This document shows, one piece after another, positions 59,891 through 64,000 of a stretch of DNA of 64,000 nt (the stretch's first letter is position 1; every line of letters starts with the position of its first letter). Position numbers and translations under genes: made by a program. The DNA is from Steinernema hermaphroditum. Its lineage: Eukaryota > Nematoda > Chromadorea > Rhabditida > Steinernematidae. The notes below the pieces were generated by a model. It was not told where the DNA came from. It did no database searches and worked only from the letters and a program-made list of their open reading frames with translations. Where the stretch lies: NCBI GenBank assembly GCA_030435675.1, contig CM059622.1:12338001-12402000 (forward strand). The letters run 5' to 3'.

Positions 59891-61039
59891 GGCGCCCTCC
59901 GGGTAACGTGAGGGTCGTAAACGGTTGCAATTAAACAACCATCACACAGTGAACCGGGCACCATTCAAGAGCATTCTCAAATAATGGATATGGTGAATCT
60001 ACGACAGTGTCCCGTGTGTTTAGTGGAAACAGTACGTGGCCTGGCGATAAACGTCTGTTCCCGCAACAAAAGTAATAAGCAAACGTGCATTCTTATCTGT
60101 TTCTGGGGTTTATATGTACTGCAGGCGGATGTTAGCTGAGTGTGTTCAGAATATTTTATGGCCTCCAAGAAACTATTTTCTAGGCACGAAGGCTGTACAG
60201 ATACACTACAACAATGGCGGCACTGAACATGGGTCTCAACCATTGTTCTTGTGGAGATCTTACATGCACAGATTTTCATCACAGAATGCATATAGTCATC
60301 TAGTACTCAACATCAGAATGTCAGATCAAGTATAAGCTGTGCGTTGATTCCTTTATTATATAATAATAATTCAGACTTAAAATATTTGGTAATAATGTAA
60401 TACAGTTCAACAAGAAATGCTTGTACAGCAAGAGCTTCTGAGCGAGAGCGAAGAGCGCAAGAGCGTAAGCTGCACATGGTACCTGAAAAGGTCGGGAATT
60501 CGAAAACGTCTGACTCAAAGAGCCTCTTCGCACGTGATCGCCATTCTGTTCCAGGCGCCGTTGCATGTTTCTGCCGTTTTATCAATCATTTTCACCTTAG
60601 TGACGTCTCGGAGTCGCTCATTGGCCTTGTTCAGTACGCAGGCTCCGGCAATCCATCGTCGAGCGATCGAGAGTTTCATCTTTGCTGGCTTCGAAAGCGA
60701 CCAAGTTTCGGGGTCACAAACCACGGCGGGCATATGAGCCTTCGCCTTGCAGTCTCTCGTGTGTTTCATAAGGTTATGTAGGCAAAAAAAAAAGCTCTAC
60801 GCCCACCTAGCACAAGTCTGGTTCGCTCATGAGCTTTGTGTTCCACACGTCAGCGCATCATACTTGAAGTGTTTTAAATACGGTGTGTTTCCATTTCATT
60901 TTTGGAAGTCAAAACTGCCAAACGGCTGGCTGCTTGTTCGACGCACGGTTGCAAAAGTATTCCACTTCAGTAAATCAAATAGCATCTACATGGATTTGGG
61001 TCGAGTATGAGATTTACTCATTGAGACGAATAAAACGAT
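59891..61039. other. Intergenic stretch
   Basis: No supported gene. The longest frames (about 100 codons near 60417-60781) overlap each other on both strands and show no family features. Confidence 0.45.
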
Positions 61040-61112
61040 TGCCACGAGCCGGGATCGAACCGGCGACCTTTAGATCTTCAGTCTAACGCTCTCCCAACTG
61101 AGCTATCATGGC
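61040..61112 (-). tRNA. trnF-GAA: tRNA-Phe (anticodon GAA)
   Basis: Read on the minus strand, 73 bases fold as a cloverleaf. The acceptor stem GCCATGA pairs with TCGTGGC (one G-T pair) with A as discriminator. The D arm is TAGCTCAGTTGGGAGAGC, also the A box. The anticodon loop is CTGAAGA with anticodon GAA. The T arm GCCGG-TTCGATC-CCGGC also holds the B box GGTTCGATCCC. No intron is present. A TTTT run 5-8 bases after the 3' end on the minus strand can serve as the RNA polymerase III terminator. CCA is not encoded, as usual in eukaryotes. Confidence 0.96.
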
Positions 61113-61454
61113 ACATAGGAGACGACAGCGACGTTACTTATATTGTTAGATTCGAATTAAGTGATTTGTGACGCCTTAGTTGTAACATTCTTAACTGATG
61201 ATCCAGCGTACCACCTTTGTCCGTTCAGTCTTCCTTTTTGTTTTGTTACGCTATGCTGACGAGTTGCTGACGAGTAATTTTTGTTTCACAGGTGTACCCA
61301 AGCGCACGCGACCCACATCCCTTCCGCGCTGCTATCTCTGCTTAGGTGCCTTAGACTACAAGAATTGATTGGAAAGGAAGGTAGCGCGTCAGAACAAATC
61401 TTGTGTGTTTTCCCACTCAACGAAGAGCTGTGTTGATTAGCGTGATCCTTTTAG
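61113..61454. other. Short spacer between tRNA and acyl-CoA synthetase
   Basis: About 340 bp with no further gene. It ends in CCTTTTAG directly before the synthetase ATG, a typical acceptor that could receive a spliced leader. Confidence 0.5.
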
Positions 61455-63432
61455 ATGATTTTCAAATCTGAACTCCCGCCACTTCCTGCACCAGATCGCC
61501 CTCTTCCCGACATCATACTTGATGCTCTTTGGAAGTATGGAACGAAATCCTTGGCAAGTGGAAGCTTTACTTATCGTCAGTGGCCGTCTTTCAGATTGAT
61601 GCTCAAACTCATGAACAAGCTACATTTCAACAGCTTTACCTTCAATCTCTTTCTGTGGCTGCTTTCCTCGAAAATCGCAAATTTCGTCATGGCGATGTGG
61701 CTTGTACCGTAATGCACAACTGCTTGGAATACCTGCCCGTCTTTGTAGGAGTCACCTCCCAAGGAGGTGCCCTTAGCAGTGCGAGTTATTCCTTCGCTGA
61801 ATGTAAGTAGGGCATTGATCGGTTTTAGCTAGCGCTTTTCAGACGAGCTTGCAAACCAATTCAAAGACTGTGGTGCAAGCATTGTCTTCTGCAATGAGGA
61901 GAACCTAGAAAAGGTATTCAAGGTTGCCCATCAATGTCGGAATATTACGGTACGTGCAGCGTCAAATTATGGCTAATCACGGACGCTCTTAGTCAATTGT
62001 GGTGATACCGGATGCGACGAAGAATAAGAGAACGCATCCGTTTGGAGTCGTGGCATTCGACGAGGTTCTTTCTTATCAGCCTAACGTTTACAGTCATAAA
62101 ATAGACACTGACATCCATAGAGACATTGCTGCTCTTCCATACTCAAGGTATAGCACTCGACGATCTTTTTTATGCATTTCGTTCTTAGCGGAACAACGGG
62201 CCCACCAAAGGGAGTCATGCTTTCTCACACGAACCTAGCTTTGGAAGCTGACATTATGGGACAGTAAGTGCATCTTGATTACCTTACTGTATCACTGATG
62301 GTTTAGCCACATTGAACATTTCATTCTGCGCAAGATTGATCCGGACTATCGAGCTGAGAATGAGACTGATATCATCTTCATGCCACTCTACCACATGTAT
62401 GGATTTTGCGTGCTATTGTCTAACATCATGCGCGGACAAACCACAGTTCTTCTTGAGCGATTCGACTTCGAACTTTACTGCAAAAGCATTGAAAAATACA
62501 AGGTTTGACTTCCTGGATTTTGGCTGGCTTCATCGTTTTTCTAGATCCGTCATCTGAAGCTAGTGCCGCCTGTTCTTGTGCTCCTGGCCAAACATCCCCT
62601 TGTTGATAAGTATAACCTGAGCAGTGTCATGGCTATTCTCTCTGGAGCTGCACCAGCTGGCAAAGAACTGTGTGAAGATATTATGAGACGGCTACCTAAT
62701 CTAAAAATTGTGGGACAAGGTAATATTGTGTAGCATTGCGCAAATCATATTTATCAGGATACGGTCTCACGGAGGCTACCGCCGGTACGCACTTCATGGT
62801 TTACGATCCCGAGAAACCCAAGGTTGGCAGCATTGGAAAGGTCGCGTCAAATACCGAAATGAAGATCGTCTGTCCGGAAACTGGACAAGAATGTAGTTAT
62901 AATCAAAGAGGAGAAGTTTGGATTCGCGGAAAAATTGTAATGTTGGGGTATCTTAACCGCCCAGAGGCTACAGCGCAGATTATTGACGATGATGGCTGGC
63001 TTCATACCGGAGACGTTGGTTACGTTGACACCGACGGATTTGTCTTTATCGTCGACAGACTCAAAGAACTTATCAAAGTGAAAGGTTTTCAAGTTCCTCC
63101 TGCCGAACTGGAAGACTATCTCCTTACACATCCCCTCATTCAAGACGTTGCCGTCATTGGCATCCCAGACGAGAGACACGGCGAGCTTCCGATGGCATTT
63201 GTGGTCAGAAAGAATAACTCGCTCAAGGCGGAAGACGTTGCCAATTATGTGAAAAGTAAGGCTAATTTTTGCTCGTGTCTGTAAAACCGAAGGTTCAGAT
63301 AAGCTGGCGGACTACAAGCAGTTGCGTGGTGGAGTACAGTTTATCAAGGAGATCCCAAAATCGCCATCTGGAAAGATCCTTCGTCGTTTCTTGAGGGACG
63401 AAGCTGCGCTTCTCAAGAAGTCAAAACTTTGA
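61455..63432 (+). CDS. Peroxisomal acyl-CoA synthetase / 4-coumarate-CoA ligase-like protein
   Basis: Exons 61455-61553, 61595-61802, 61843-61949, 61993-62147, 62189-62263, 62307-62502, 62545-62719, 62758-63255 and 63299-63432 are phase-consistent and give 548 residues, the usual size of this adenylate-forming family. It activates a carboxylic acid with ATP, then forms a CoA thioester. The AMP-binding loop is SGTTGPPKG (190-198). [23 protein letters not shown] and [21 protein letters not shown] are all present, as is the C-terminal catalytic Lys in [11 protein letters not shown]. It ends in SKL, a type 1 peroxisome signal. Together these suggest fatty-acid or related activation in peroxisomes; the substrate is unknown. 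The first intron (61554-61594) is GC-AG. The acceptor-like TTTTAG abutting the ATG supports trans-splicing. Confidence 0.94.
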
Positions 63433-64000
63433 ATAGTTTGAAAATTGTCATATCAAAGTTGTTTTATGAAAGTTGTAGCGATAAAGGAGCCATAAATGTT
63501 CCATGAATATTTCACAAGAACAATGTTGGTGGATCGAAATCATTTGTTAGATAACATGAGAGCGATAAGCGACAAAATTTCTCAAGAGATGTTGCAATTC
63601 ACCGCATTAGAACGCAGAGCATTTTTCATATAATCGTATTGGTATCATTGAAAACTCTAAACGGTAAAAATCGCTATTTCAAGGTCGACAAAACTCGAGA
63701 ATTTGCTGATAAATTGCACTCTACGGGACCTGTTTCTCTTCCTTGTTTTTGCTGTTCCGCTAATCTTCGAGGTTTTTTTACAATTGCCGTCTTTATGTAC
63801 TTGATATAAGTGAGTCGTTGCGAACTATCTTTATGATAAGACTTTTGATCTCTATGTGTACGATTCCTTATTTAAAACAGTACTATTTATAAGTTTGGCT
63901 AAATAATTAATGCTTTTGCCTATTGGGTGCTATCTTTCCATTTTGTGGTGTGCAACGCAGTCTGTAGGAAGGCAAAGAATTTTTGTCCAGCAAAACACAT
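63433..64000. other. Right flank, no gene seen
   Basis: AT-rich sequence after the synthetase stop, presumably its 3' UTR and intergenic DNA. No canonical AATAAA is obvious within the first 100 bases (ATAAAT occurs near 63492). Confidence 0.45.

Overview
This is a nematode genomic window (Rhabditida-like; species not assigned). The evidence is many 40-50 nt introns with TTTCAG-type acceptors, three nematode-type 7TM chemoreceptor genes, an amoebapore/saposin-type small secreted protein, Tc3/Tc1-like and mariner elements, and a UNC-13 protein with clear worm and vertebrate Munc13 homology. Gene models were built by hand, by joining exons so that splice sites and codon phase agree with known family sequences. 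No searches were run.

Layout. 1-8.1 kb: no convincing host gene; it holds a 1.67 kb fold-back Tc3-like transposon (2194-3858) and diverged duplications. 8.1-39.9 kb, plus strand: one very large gene, the unc-13 orthologue, about 31 exons. It reads C2A, an acidic Tyr/Ser-rich linker, C1, C2B, the MUN region and C2C. A second N-terminal module (about 27.96-28.6 kb) meets the same common exon in the same phase as the C2A module, so the locus probably makes a long and a medium/short isoform, as C. elegans unc-13 does. 41.2-51.1 kb: a compact mix with a decayed RTE-type retrotransposon fragment, a 10-cysteine secreted protein, three chemoreceptor genes (one plus, two minus), an internally deleted mariner, a GC-rich hairpin/repeat island and a BTB-domain protein. 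51.1-56.3 kb: gene-poor, with diverged direct repeats. 56.3-58.9 kb: a PRKX-type AGC kinase. 59.4-59.8 kb (minus): a saposin-B (caenopore-like) secreted protein with a GATA-type site upstream. 61.04-61.11 kb (minus): tRNA-Phe(GAA). 61.5-63.4 kb: a peroxisomal (SKL-ended) acyl-CoA synthetase of the 4CL/luciferase-like family, containing a GC-AG intron.

The genes do not form an obvious pathway: a synaptic vesicle priming factor, chemoreceptors, a kinase, an innate-immunity peptide and a lipid-activating enzyme are neighbours. I found no convincing new multi-gene system. The most interesting items are the fold-back transposon with Tc3-like duplicated internal sites, the alternative N-termini of unc-13, an intronic duplication carrying a decoy splice acceptor next to the MUN exons, a GC-AG intron, and the hairpin-rich island at 48.4-49.5 kb.
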